From Phocaeicola vulgatus (GTDB taxonomy: Bacteria; Bacteroidota; Bacteroidia; Bacteroidales; Tannerellaceae), in assembly GCA_022009975.1 (NCBI GenBank), contig CP091733.1:513001-577000 (forward strand): a stretch of 64,000 nt of DNA, in the 5' to 3' direction. The position numbers and the translations under genes are program-made. The notes beneath the pieces are model-generated. The model had not been told where the DNA came from. It made no database searches and saw nothing but the letters and a program-made list of their open reading frames with translations. Below are positions 27,617-36,310 of this stretch, in pieces (the stretch's first letter is position 1; each line of letters begins with the position of its first letter).

Positions 27617-30178
27617 ATGAATATTAAATCGAATGATCCTATTTGGAAAGAGGTCTATTCTCAATCCAAACTTCCAGCTTCTTTGGAAGTTTTGAAGGAA
27701 ATGTCTACTAACCTATGGTGGGTTTGGAATCACGAAGGGGCTAAACTTTTCGGTAAAATAGACCCCGAACTTTGGAAAAGAACATCAGGCAACCCGGTGC
27801 AATTGCTCCAGAGCCTCTCTTTCCAACGTATCGAAGAAATCTTGGCTGATGCGGAATTGATGGCTGAAATCAAGGAGGTGTATGCTCGTTTCAGGGCTTA
27901 TGTCGATGTGGAGCCGGATAAAACCAAGCCATCCGTAGCCTACTTCAGCATGGAGTATGGTTTGACCAATGTCTTGAAAATCTATTCCGGTGGCTTGGGT
28001 ATCTTGGCAGGCGACTATTTGAAAGAAGCGAGTGACGACAACATCGACATGTGCGCGGTCGGTTTCCTTTATCGTTATGGATACTTTACACAGACATTGT
28101 CCATGGACGGACAGCAGATTGCCAACTATGAAGCCCAGAACTTCAATTTGCTGCCTTTGACGCAGGTGACCAATGAAAACGGAGAACCGGTCGTGTTGGA
28201 AGTCCCATATCCCGGACGTGTCGTTTATGCAAATATTTGGAAAGTGAACGTTGGACGTGTTCCTTTGTACCTGATGGATACTGATATCCCCCAGAACAGC
28301 GAAAGGGACCGTTCCATCACTCACCAGTTGTATGGCGGCGACTGGGAAAACCGTATGAAGCAAGAGTACTTGTTGGGTATCGGTGGTATCTTGATGTTGA
28401 ACAAGTTGGGCATCAAGAAACAGGTTTACCACTGCAACGAAGGACATGCTGCCTTGATCAATGCCCAGCGTTTGGTTGACTATATCCAGAAAGAAGGTTT
28501 GTCATTCAACCAGGCCATGGAGGTCGTGCGTGCTACTTCTTTGTACACAGTGCACACTCCGGTCCCGGCAGGCCATGACTATTTCGACGAGGATTTGTTC
28601 GGCCGCTATATGGGTGAATTCCCAGCCAAGTTGGGTATCAGCTGGCACGATTTCATCGGCTTGGGCCGTGTTAATCCAAACTCGAACGAGAAGTTCTGTA
28701 TGAGCACGTTCGCTTTGAATACTTGTCAAGAGGCCAACGGCGTCAGCTGGTTGCATGGCAAGGTTTCACAACGGATGTTCGCCCCGATATGGAAAGGCTA
28801 CTTCCCTGAAGAGTTGCACGTGGGTTATGTGACAAACGGTGTGCACATGCCGACTTGGGCTTCCACGGAGTGGAAACGTTTCTTCAACGAACGCTTCCAT
28901 AAGAAATTCTTCAGCGACCAGTCCAACCAGAAATATTGGGAAGCTATCCAGACCATGCCGGATGAAGATATCTGGGATATCCGTATGGCTTTGAAGAAGA
29001 AGTTGATCAAATATATCAAGAACGAATATAAGACTACTTGGCTGAAGAACCAGGGAGATCCTGCCAAGGTGGTTTCTATCTTGGAGAAGATCAACCCGAA
29101 CTCTTTGATGATCGGTTTCGGCCGTCGTTTCGCGACTTACAAGCGTGCCCACCTGTTGTTCACGGATTTGGATCGTTTGTCCAAGATTGTCAACAACGAG
29201 AAGTTCCCAATCCAGTTCATCTTCACGGGTAAAGCCCACCCGGCTGATGGTGGCGGACAGGGCTTGATCAAGCACATCATCGAGATTTCCCGCCGTCCGG
29301 AATTCCAAGGCAAGATCATCTTCTTGGAAAATTATGACATGCGTCTGGCACGCCACTTGATCTCGGGTGTGGATGTTTGGTTGAATACTCCGACCCGTCC
29401 GCTCGAGGCTTCCGGAACTTCTGGAGAAAAGGCTGAGATGAACGGTGTATTGAACTTCTCTGTATTGGACGGTTGGTGGTATGAAGGTTACCGCGAAGGT
29501 GCCGGATGGGCTTTGACTGAAAAGCGCACTTACGACAACCAGCAGTACCAGGACCAATTGGATGCCGCTACTATTTATAACATGCTGGAAGCAGAGATTA
29601 TCCCGGCTTATTATGCTAAGAATAGCAAGGGTTATTCTCCTGATTGGATCCAGTATATCAAGAACTCAATGTCCCAGATTGCATACAATTATACAATGAA
29701 GCGCATGTTGGATGATTATATCGACCGCTTCTACAACAAATTGGCTGTGCGCTCTGCCGTGTTGAAGAAGGACAACTATGCGAAGGCTAAGGCTATCGCG
29801 GCTTGGAAGGAAGAGGTGGCTGCCCATTGGGATTCATTTGAAGTTTGCTCTTTCACAAGCGATGCCGACTTTGCCGCAAACGGCCCGGAAGTAGGTAAGA
29901 AAGCTACTTTCGAGTTGGTTATCGACCGTCATGAATTGCAGGGCCAATTGGGTGCGGAAATCGTGATCACGAAGCGCGAATTGGAAAAGAACCAACAGGA
30001 GCTTGTTTGTAGGACAGAATTTGAATTGAAGAAAGAGGAAGGCACGAAGATGTTCTTTGAATTGAACGTGACTCCGACGGAAGCAGGTAATATGGAAATC
30101 GGTTTCCGTATCTTCCCGAAAAACCCGGATCTGCCTCACCGTATGGACTTTGCTTTTGTGCGCTGGATTCAGTTGTAA
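27617..30178 (+). CDS. glgP: Alpha-glucan (glycogen) phosphorylase, GT35
   Basis: Releases glucose 1-phosphate from glycogen using pyridoxal phosphate. It is 853 aa and uninterrupted. The N-terminal DUF3417-type segment (LKEMSTNLWWVWNHEGAKLF) marks the short bacterial/archaeal phosphorylase branch. Active-site landmarks are YSGGLGILAGDYLKEASD, YHCNEGHAAL, GFGRRFATYKRAHLL and the cofactor-binding lysine region EASGTSGEKAEMNGVLNFSVLDGWW. A C-terminal beta-rich extension of about 130 residues follows. It sits directly behind glycogen synthase with its own promoter and an inverted-repeat operator candidate. The terminator is at 30197. Confidence 0.93.
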   Translation: MNIKSNDPIWKEVYSQSKLPASLEVLKEMSTNLWWVWNHEGAKLFGKIDPELWKRTSGNPVQLLQSLSFQRIEEILADAELMAEIKEVYARFRAYVDVEPDKTKPSVAYFSMEYGLTNVLKIYSGGLGILAGDYLKEASDDNIDMCAVGFLYRYGYFTQTLSMDGQQIANYEAQNFNLLPLTQVTNENGEPVVLEVPYPGRVVYANIWKVNVGRVPLYLMDTDIPQNSERDRSITHQLYGGDWENRMKQEYLLGIGGILMLNKLGIKKQVYHCNEGHAALINAQRLVDYIQKEGLSFNQAMEVVRATSLYTVHTPVPAGHDYFDEDLFGRYMGEFPAKLGISWHDFIGLGRVNPNSNEKFCMSTFALNTCQEANGVSWLHGKVSQRMFAPIWKGYFPEELHVGYVTNGVHMPTWASTEWKRFFNERFHKKFFSDQSNQKYWEAIQTMPDEDIWDIRMALKKKLIKYIKNEYKTTWLKNQGDPAKVVSILEKINPNSLMIGFGRRFATYKRAHLLFTDLDRLSKIVNNEKFPIQFIFTGKAHPADGGGQGLIKHIIEISRRPEFQGKIIFLENYDMRLARHLISGVDVWLNTPTRPLEASGTSGEKAEMNGVLNFSVLDGWWYEGYREGAGWALTEKRTYDNQQYQDQLDAATIYNMLEAEIIPAYYAKNSKGYSPDWIQYIKNSMSQIAYNYTMKRMLDDYIDRFYNKLAVRSAVLKKDNYAKAKAIAAWKEEVAAHWDSFEVCSFTSDADFAANGPEVGKKATFELVIDRHELQGQLGAEIVITKRELEKNQQELVCRTEFELKKEEGTKMFFELNVTPTEAGNMEIGFRIFPKNPDLPHRMDFAFVRWIQL

Positions 30179-30196
30179 TTAAGCATTGACATTTAT

Positions 30197-30245
30197 AAAA
30201 AAGGGGATGCGTCATGTTTTCGGATGGGACGTCTCCCCTTTCTTT
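30197..30245 (+). terminator. Hairpin terminator after glgP
   Basis: AAAAAGGGGA pairs with TCCCCTTTCTTTTT, with an inner GCGTC/GACGT stem, and ends in a T-rich tract. Confidence 0.7.
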
Positions 30246-30294
30246 TTCATATAGCAACTAAGAAGCTGTTTAAATATTATTCAAAAATTCTTTT

Positions 30295-30615
30295 ATGGTT
30301 CTTTACAACATAACTCTGAATATAGACAATGATATAACCGAGGCGTGCTTGGATTATTTGAAGCGTTTTTATGTACCGCAAGCGACTCAAAGCGGAGTAA
30401 TGCACTCCCCGAAGATCCACAAGGTGCTCCCTTATGATGATAGTGATGCCCAGTCGGGCAGTTATGCCATCCAGTTCAATGTGAAGAATGTGGACACGTT
30501 GAATTATTGGATTGAGCATGAGGGACAGCATATATCCAAGCGGCTCGTCGAACGTTTTGGTGATAAGGTGGCTGGTTTCACAACTGTTTTGGAAGAGATA
30601 GACTTGTCGGAATGA
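30295..30615 (+). CDS. DUF4286 family protein
   Basis: A 106-aa soluble protein of the uncharacterised Bacteroidetes family DUF4286. It starts MVLYNITLNIDNDITEACLD and has the alternating beta/alpha pattern of a small ferredoxin-like fold (YAIQFNVKNVDTLNYWIEHEG). No catalytic motif is evident. Its stop overlaps the ruvC start by four bases (ATGA), so the two are translationally coupled. That hints at a link to DNA repair or simply shared regulation. Confidence 0.8.
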   Translation: MVLYNITLNIDNDITEACLDYLKRFYVPQATQSGVMHSPKIHKVLPYDDSDAQSGSYAIQFNVKNVDTLNYWIEHEGQHISKRLVERFGDKVAGFTTVLEEIDLSE

Positions 30616-31172
30616 TTAAGGAGAGAGTGATATTGGGCATCGACCCGGGAACAATCGTGATGGGATATGGAGTCTTGTATGTCGAGGACAATAAGCCCAG
30701 GATGGAGACGATGGGAGTTATCCAACTCAACAAGTACGAGGACCATTATCTGCGCTTGAAAAAGATTTTCGAGCGGGTGCTGGGATTGATAGACCATTAC
30801 CATCCGGACGAATTGGCGATTGAAGCCCCGTTCTTCGGTAAGAATGTGCAGAGCATGCTGAAGTTGGGACGTGCCCAAGGAGTTGCAATGGCTGCCGCTT
30901 TGGAAAGGGATATTCCTATCTTTGAGTATGCCCCGCTAAAGATAAAAATGTCCATCACCGGGAATGGTAGCGCCTCCAAGGAACAGGTTGCCGGAGTGTT
31001 GCAAAAATATTTACATATCCCGCAAGAGTGTATGTTGCCGCAATTGGATGCCACCGACGGATTGGCTGCGGCAGTGTGCCATTTCTTTCAGACCAACCGA
31101 CCGGCTATGGAAAAGAAATATACCGATTGGAAGGATTTTATCAAGAAGAACCCGGATAAGATCAGGGAATGA
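30612..31172 (+). CDS. ruvC: Crossover junction endodeoxyribonuclease RuvC
   Basis: Resolves Holliday junctions with RuvAB during recombination. The four acidic catalytic positions are recognisable: Asp in ILGIDPGTIVMGYG, Glu in LAIEAPFFGKNVQS, and the C-terminal Asp pair region in QLDATDGLAAAVCHFF. At 186 aa it is full length. It overlaps the DUF4286 gene upstream. Immediately downstream lies a broken toxin-antitoxin remnant on the same strand. Confidence 0.95.
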   Translation: MIKERVILGIDPGTIVMGYGVLYVEDNKPRMETMGVIQLNKYEDHYLRLKKIFERVLGLIDHYHPDELAIEAPFFGKNVQSMLKLGRAQGVAMAAALERDIPIFEYAPLKIKMSITGNGSASKEQVAGVLQKYLHIPQECMLPQLDATDGLAAAVCHFFQTNRPAMEKKYTDWKDFIKKNPDKIRE

Positions 31173-31175
31173 AGG

Positions 31176-31394
31176 CTGGCAGCCCTGTTCGCACTCGCCG
31201 ACAAAGAGGAGCAGGTGGTAATCAGGCGCAGGGGAAAAATCTCCTATATGCTGACCCCCGTTTACGAAGAGGATTTTGTTCTTTCCCCGGAGCTTGAAGA
31301 GAGGCTCGAAGAGGGGCGAAGGCAATACAGGGAGGGCAATGTCACGACCTGCACTACAAAGGAGGAACTTAATAAGTTTCTGGATGCGCTATGA
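31176..31394 (+). pseudogene. Antitoxin remnant (Phd/YefM-like), N-terminus missing
   Basis: An open frame of 72 codons begins LAALFALADKEEQVVIRRRG and ends TTKEELNKFLDAL. It has no start codon, because the ruvC stop lies just upstream. The text resembles the C-terminal two thirds of Bacteroidales type II antitoxins: a beta segment KISYMLTPVYEED, a helix PELEERLEEGRRQYREG, then the toxin-binding tail. Its stop overlaps an ATG (ATGA), as in intact toxin-antitoxin operons. The N-terminal DNA-binding part is lost, so it is probably non-functional. Confidence 0.6.
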
Positions 31395-31438
31395 GCTTGT
31401 ATAAGATTGAATTTACCCAAATGAATATAAAACATTGA
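31391..31438 (+). pseudogene. Toxin remnant, first 15 codons only
   Basis: MSLYKIEFTQMNIKH then a stop. The first nine residues look like the start of a RelE/Txe-type toxin, and the ATG overlaps the antitoxin stop. The rest of the gene is gone, replaced by repeat sequence. Confidence 0.5.
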
Positions 31439-31476
31439 TGTTCCAGAAATATGGAGCCGGTGTGCAAGCTTGTTAC

Positions 31477-31646
31477 CCTTGCATTTTGCTAATTCTGGCA
31501 CACTTTAAAGGGCTGCATCAAAACATCCATTTGACACAGCCCTCTTCATTTGTTTCCATTGTGGAATCACTGATATACTTACAATGCTTGCATTGAATCG
31601 AGTACAGGAAACCACGCCGCAGTTTGCAAATAGCACAAACCGTCTT
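31477..31646 (-). repeat. Rearranged copy of the hairpin plus TIR element
   Basis: In reverse orientation, 31477-31506 matches the element's left end (CATTTTGCTAATTCTGGCAC) and 31507-31543 is the hairpin (AAAGGGCTG with CAGCCCT). 31613-31646 resembles the right end (CGCAGTTTGCAAATAGCACA). The order differs from the copies at 20.1 and 55.9 kb. The hairpin can terminate leuB transcription. Confidence 0.5.
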
Positions 31647-31668
31647 GGTTAAGTGGTTAATGAGAAGT

Positions 31669-32732
31669 CTATTTATCTTTATTTATATAGTCAACAATCC
31701 ATGCGCCCACTTCTTTTGTGCCGTATTTCGCACCACCTTCCACTTGGATTTCCGGAGTGCGCACGTTGGCATCCAAAGAGGCGTTGACCGCTTCACGGAT
31801 CAAAGCACCTTCTGCCTTGCAGTCGAAATATTCAAACAACATGGCAACTGAAAGGATTTGTGCCAATGGATTGGCAATGTTCAAACCTTTGGCTTGCGGC
31901 CAAGAACCGTGGATAGGCTCAAATACCGGAGTGCTTTCGCCAGTGGAAGCAGATGGAAGCAAGCCCATGGAGCCGCTGATGCAAGATCCTTCGTCTGTCA
32001 GGATATCGCCAAAGTGTTTTCCGTCACCATGACATCGAAGAACTTCGGTTCTTGTATCATGCGCATGGCTGCATTATCCACATACATATAATCGGTCGCC
32101 ACTTCCGGATAATCGGGAGCCATTTCTTGTGCTATTTGCCTCCACAAACGGGAAGAAGCCAACACATTCGCCTTGTCCACCACAGTCAGGTGCTTGTTGC
32201 GTTTCATGGCATATTCGAATCCCACTTTCAAGATGCGCTCTATTTCCGGACGAGTGTACATGTTGGTGTCGTATGCCTTTTCGTTGTCTTGGTATTTCTC
32301 CCCGAAATACATGCCGCCTGTCAGTTCACGGATGCAAAGGAAGTCGGCACCGTCCACCAATTCGGCACGAAGGGGCGACTTATGCAACAGGCATTTGAAT
32401 GTTTGTACCGGGCGGATATTGGCAAACAATCCCAGTTTCTTACGCATGGCAAGCAATCCCTGTTCCGGACGGACTTTGGCAGTCGGGTTGTTGTCGAACT
32501 TTGGGTCGCCCACGGCGGAGAACAATACAGCATCCGCCTCTTTACAGATTTGGAAAGTCTCTTCCGGGAAAGGATCTCCCACTTTATCAATGGCATCCGC
32601 CCCGCAAAGAGCATATTTGTAACTCACCTTATGGCCAAACTTCTCGCAAACGGCAGTCATGACATCGACTCCCTGTACAGATATTTCCGGTCCGATACCA
32701 TCGCCCGGCAATACAGCTATTTTAAAATTCAT
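31669..32732 (-). CDS. leuB: 3-isopropylmalate dehydrogenase (one frameshift)
   Basis: NAD-dependent oxidative decarboxylation of 3-isopropylmalate in leucine synthesis; it may also process methylmalate toward isoleucine. Signatures are KIAVLPGDGIGPEI, RELTGGMYFGEK, VDKANVLASSRLWR and the C-terminal FEPIHGSWP. The frame breaks near 32020 inside VTENT. One extra T gives TFGDILTDEGSCISGSMGLLPSA and a protein of about 354 aa, the family length. It is the last gene of the leucine operon, 25 bases after the leuA2/cimA-type gene. Confidence 0.93.
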
Positions 32733-32757
32733 CGTATTTCCTTATTGTTTTGTTTAT

Positions 32758-34295
32758 TTATTTATAATCATCTTCAATCATGTTCAACATCTTCATGGTC
32801 GCTTTTATAGCCGCCTCGGTCTGGTCGGCATCCAATCCACGTGTCCGGAATACTTTGTCGTCAAAGCTCCAAGTAATGACCGTCTGCACGAATGCATCGG
32901 TGCGTCCTCCCGGCGGGATGCTGACAGCATAATTGGTAAGCATCGGGAATCTCCGGTTCAGTGTCCCTTTGTAAACTTTCCGCAAGGCACGGACGAATGC
33001 GTCGTATTGTCCGTCCCCCGAAGAACTTTCCTGGTAGGTCTTGCCGTTTATTTCAATGCTCAATGTGGCCATTGGTTTCAAACCTTTTGCCAAAGTTACG
33101 AAATAACTGAGCAATTTCACTTTCGTCTCCCGCTAATGTCATGTTTTAACACATCCGAGATGATATAAGGCAAATCCTCTTGCGTCACCAACTCTTTTTT
33201 GTCTCCCAGTTCGATGATTCGTTCGGTTACCTTCTTCATGGACTCTTCGTCCAGTTCCAGCCCCAAGCTCTCCAAGTTCATCCGGATATTGGCTTTCCCG
33301 GAGTTTTTGCCTAAGGCATATTCCCGGACTCTTCCAAAACGCTCCGGCAGCAAGTCGTTGCAATAGAGCTTGTTCTTGTTGTCCCCGTCCGCATGGACGC
33401 CAGCCACCTGCGTAAAGACACTGTCCCCGACAATCGGTTTGTTGGCTGGAATGGAAACGCCCGAATAGGATTCCACGACACGGCTCACTTCATTCAGTTT
33501 GCTTTCGTCTATGTTTGTGATGGCACCGAAATGGTCCTTCAGGATTGCCTGCACGCTGGACAAAGGTGCGTTTCCTGCTCTTTCCCCCAAGCCGTTGATG
33601 GTGGTGTGCAATCCCTTTACGCCGCTTAAGACGGCAGCCAAGACGTTGCTGACCGCCAAATCATAGTCGTTGTGGGCATGGAAGTCGAAATGCAAGTCGG
33701 GATAACGTTTCTTCATCTTGCGCATGTATTCGATGACTTGCAAAGGGTTCAGGATTCCCAAAGTGTCCGGCAACATGAACCGTTTGATGCCCGAATCCTG
33801 TAATCCGTCCACCAAGGCATATACATATTCCGGAGAGTCCTTCATCCCGTTGCTCCAATCCTCAAGGTAGACATTGACGGACATGTCCAGTTCGTTGGCG
33901 TAGCGGACGACCTGCAAGATATCGGATATATGTTCGTCCACCCTTTTCTTCAGTTGGTAACGGCAATGCTTCTCCGACCCTTTCGTAAGCAGATTGATGA
34001 CGCGCCCGCCTGCGCTATGGATCCAATCGACTGAGGTTTTGCCATCGACGAATCCCAACACTTCCACCTTCGACAGCAAGTTGCGCCGTGCCGCCCAATC
34101 GCATATCATCCGGACGGCATTCAGTTCCCCGTCCGACACACGGGCAGAAGCCACCTCGATGCGGTCTACTTTGAGTTCCTCCAATAATAGACGGGCAATC
34201 ATCAATTTCTCATGAGGGACGAACGATACTCCGCTGGTCTGCTCTCCGTCACGGAGTGTCGTGTCCATGATTTCTATTCTTGGATGATTCTCCAT
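32758..34295 (-). CDS. Second isopropylmalate/citramalate synthase, LeuA2/CimA type (one frameshift)
   Basis: DRE-TIM acyltransferase paralogous to leuA. It starts MENHPRIEIMDTTLRDGEQT and has the metal-site segment FDFHAHNDYDLAVSN and NGLGERAGNAPL. A regulatory LeuA-dimer domain (KPMATLSIEINGKTYQESSS) forms the end. The two parts lie in different frames around 33125. One extra C (DISRETKVKLLSYF) fuses them to about 512 aa, so they are treated as one gene. The DTTLRDGEQTSGVSF and RIEVASARVSDGE segments differ from leuA and suit a citramalate synthase, giving a threonine-independent isoleucine route. The alternative is a second isopropylmalate synthase. Confidence 0.8.
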
Positions 34296-34298
34296 ACT

Positions 34299-34893
34299 TT
34301 ATTTATGTTTAGCTTCGTATGCTTCGATTTTATCTTTGTTCTGTACCAAGAAGTCGATATCGTCCAAGCCGTTCATCAAACAATGCTTCTTGTAGGCATT
34401 GATTTCAAACTTCTCGGATTTGCCGGTCGCCTTGTTGGTGATGGTTTGTTCCGGCAAATTAACCTCCACCTCTGTCTTCGGGTCGGCATAGATGGAATCG
34501 AACAACTCCTTAAGGAAAGGTTCGCTGACGACCACCGGCAGCACGAAGTTGTTCAGTTCGTTGTTCTTGTGGATGTCGGCAAAGAAACTGCTGACCACGA
34601 CCCTGAATCCATATCCGGCGATTGCCCATGCGGCATGTTCACGGCTGGAACCGCTTCCGAAGTTCTTGCCTGCGACTAAGATTTGTCCGCCATAAGTAGG
34701 GTCGTTCAATACAAAGTTCGTGTTGAGACTTCCGTCCGGATGATAACGCCAGTCGCGGAAAAGGTTGTCACCGAAACTTCTCTTCCCGGGTCGTCGCTTT
34801 CAGGAAGCGGGCAGGGATAATCTGATCTGTATCCACATTCTCCAATGGGAGAGGGACGCAAGTACTTGTGATGATATTGAATTTCTGTTTCAT
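34299..34893 (-). CDS. leuD: 3-isopropylmalate dehydratase small subunit (one frameshift)
   Basis: Partner of LeuC in isomerising 2- to 3-isopropylmalate. It starts at 34893 (MKQKFNIITSTCVPLPLENV) and has DTDQIIPARFLKATTRE, then VAGKNFGSGSSREHAAWAIAG. The frame breaks near 34783 at EEKF. Adding two T (or removing one) restores GDNLFRDWRYHPDGSLNTNF, giving about 198 aa. It lies 12 bases after leuC and 3 bases before the LeuA2/CimA-type gene. Confidence 0.92.
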
Positions 34894-34905
34894 TTCTATT
34901 CGTCT

Positions 34906-36300
34906 TTATAAAAGGGTTCTCGGGTCTGTGATTACACCGGTGACGGCAGCGGCAGCAGCGGTCAATGGGCTTGCCAACAATGTCCTTGAGCCAGGACCTT
35001 GGCGGCCTTCAAAGTTGCGGTTGCTGGTGGAGACGGCATATTTGCCTGCCGGAATCTTGTCGTCGTTCATTGCCAAACAAGCAGAGCAACCTGGTTGGCG
35101 GATTTCAAATCCAGCCTCTTCCAGCACCTTGTCCAATCCTTCTTCCCGAATCTGGGCATCCACCATCCATGAACCCGGCACCAGCCAAGCCGTGATTCCC
35201 TTTGCCTTTTTCCTCCCTTTCACAAGAGATGCGAATGCGCGGAAGTCCTCGATGCGCCCGTTGGTGCACGCCCCCAAGAATACATAGTCCACCTTTTTGC
35301 CCAACAGCGATTCCCCGGCTACGAATCCCATGTATTTTAGGGATTTCTCAAATGAGCTCTTTTCTACTGCGCTCATGCCTTCGGTCGTCGGGATATGCTG
35401 TGTGATGCCCATTCCCATGCCCGGATTGGTTCCGTAGGTAATCATTGGTTCAATCTCTTCCGCATGGAAACACACCTCTTTGTCAAACACGGCATCGTCA
35501 TCGCTCTTCAACGTTTTCCAATACGCCAATGCCTTCTCCCACGCTTCCCCTTTTGGGGCATATTCACGCCCTTTGATGTATTCGAATGTCACTTCGTCCG
35601 GGGCAATCATGCCGCCTCTGGCTCCCATCTCGATGCTGAGGTTGCAAAGCGTCAAGCGTCCCTCCATTGTCAGGTTGCGGATGGCTTCTCCTGCATACTC
35701 GACGAAATAGCCGGTCGCTCCGCTGGTGGTCATCTTGGACATCATAAAGAGAGCGATATCCTTGGCAGTGACACCTTTCCCCAGTTTTCCGTCGATGGTG
35801 ATGCGCATTGTTTTCGGGCGTGCCTGCAAGATACATTGGGAAGCCATGACCATTTCCACTTCGCTGGTGCCGATGCCGAAAGCCACCGCTCCCATGGCAC
35901 CGTGGGTGGATGTATGCGAATCCCCGCACACGATAGTCATGCCCGGAAGGGAAAGCCCTCTTTCGGGTCCCACCACATGGATAATGCCGTTCTTGGGATT
36001 CATCATGCCGAAATGTGTCAACCCGAAATCTGCCGCATTCTTTGCCAACGTATCGACTTGTGTACGGGACACCGGATCTTCAATCGGTTTGTCCTGGTCG
36101 TGGGTGGGCGTGTTGTGGTCCGGCATACAGATGATATGGTCGGGTCTGAAACATTTGAGTCCTCTTTCCCTCATGCCTTGGAAAGCCTGCGGGCTGGTTA
36201 CTTCGTGGCAATAGAGCCTGTCTATATATAATTGTATAGGACCGTCGCTGACTTGTTGCACGACGTGAGCGTCCCAAATCTTATCAAATAGTGTATTCAT
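34906..36300 (-). CDS. leuC: 3-isopropylmalate dehydratase large subunit
   Basis: Aconitase-family 4Fe-4S enzyme that forms the isomerase with LeuD. It starts MNTLFDKIWDAHVVQQVSDGP. The cluster-ligand cysteines lie in the family segments CGDSHTSTHGAMG and FLGACTNGRIEDFR followed by QPGCSACLAMNDDK. At 464 aa it is full length and uninterrupted. It sits 10 bases after leuA in the operon. Confidence 0.95.
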   Translation of the reverse strand: MNTLFDKIWDAHVVQQVSDGPIQLYIDRLYCHEVTSPQAFQGMRERGLKCFRPDHIICMPDHNTPTHDQDKPIEDPVSRTQVDTLAKNAADFGLTHFGMMNPKNGIIHVVGPERGLSLPGMTIVCGDSHTSTHGAMGAVAFGIGTSEVEMVMASQCILQARPKTMRITIDGKLGKGVTAKDIALFMMSKMTTSGATGYFVEYAGEAIRNLTMEGRLTLCNLSIEMGARGGMIAPDEVTFEYIKGREYAPKGEAWEKALAYWKTLKSDDDAVFDKEVCFHAEEIEPMITYGTNPGMGMGITQHIPTTEGMSAVEKSSFEKSLKYMGFVAGESLLGKKVDYVFLGACTNGRIEDFRAFASLVKGRKKAKGITAWLVPGSWMVDAQIREEGLDKVLEEAGFEIRQPGCSACLAMNDDKIPAGKYAVSTSNRNFEGRQGPGSRTLLASPLTAAAAAVTGVITDPRTLL

Positions 36301-36310
36301 AATGGATATG

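Noticed and set aside
32758..33120. Separate regulatory-domain gene (LeuA dimer domain alone)
   Set aside because: It directly continues the LeuA2/CimA-type frame after a one-base loss; a single gene is more likely.
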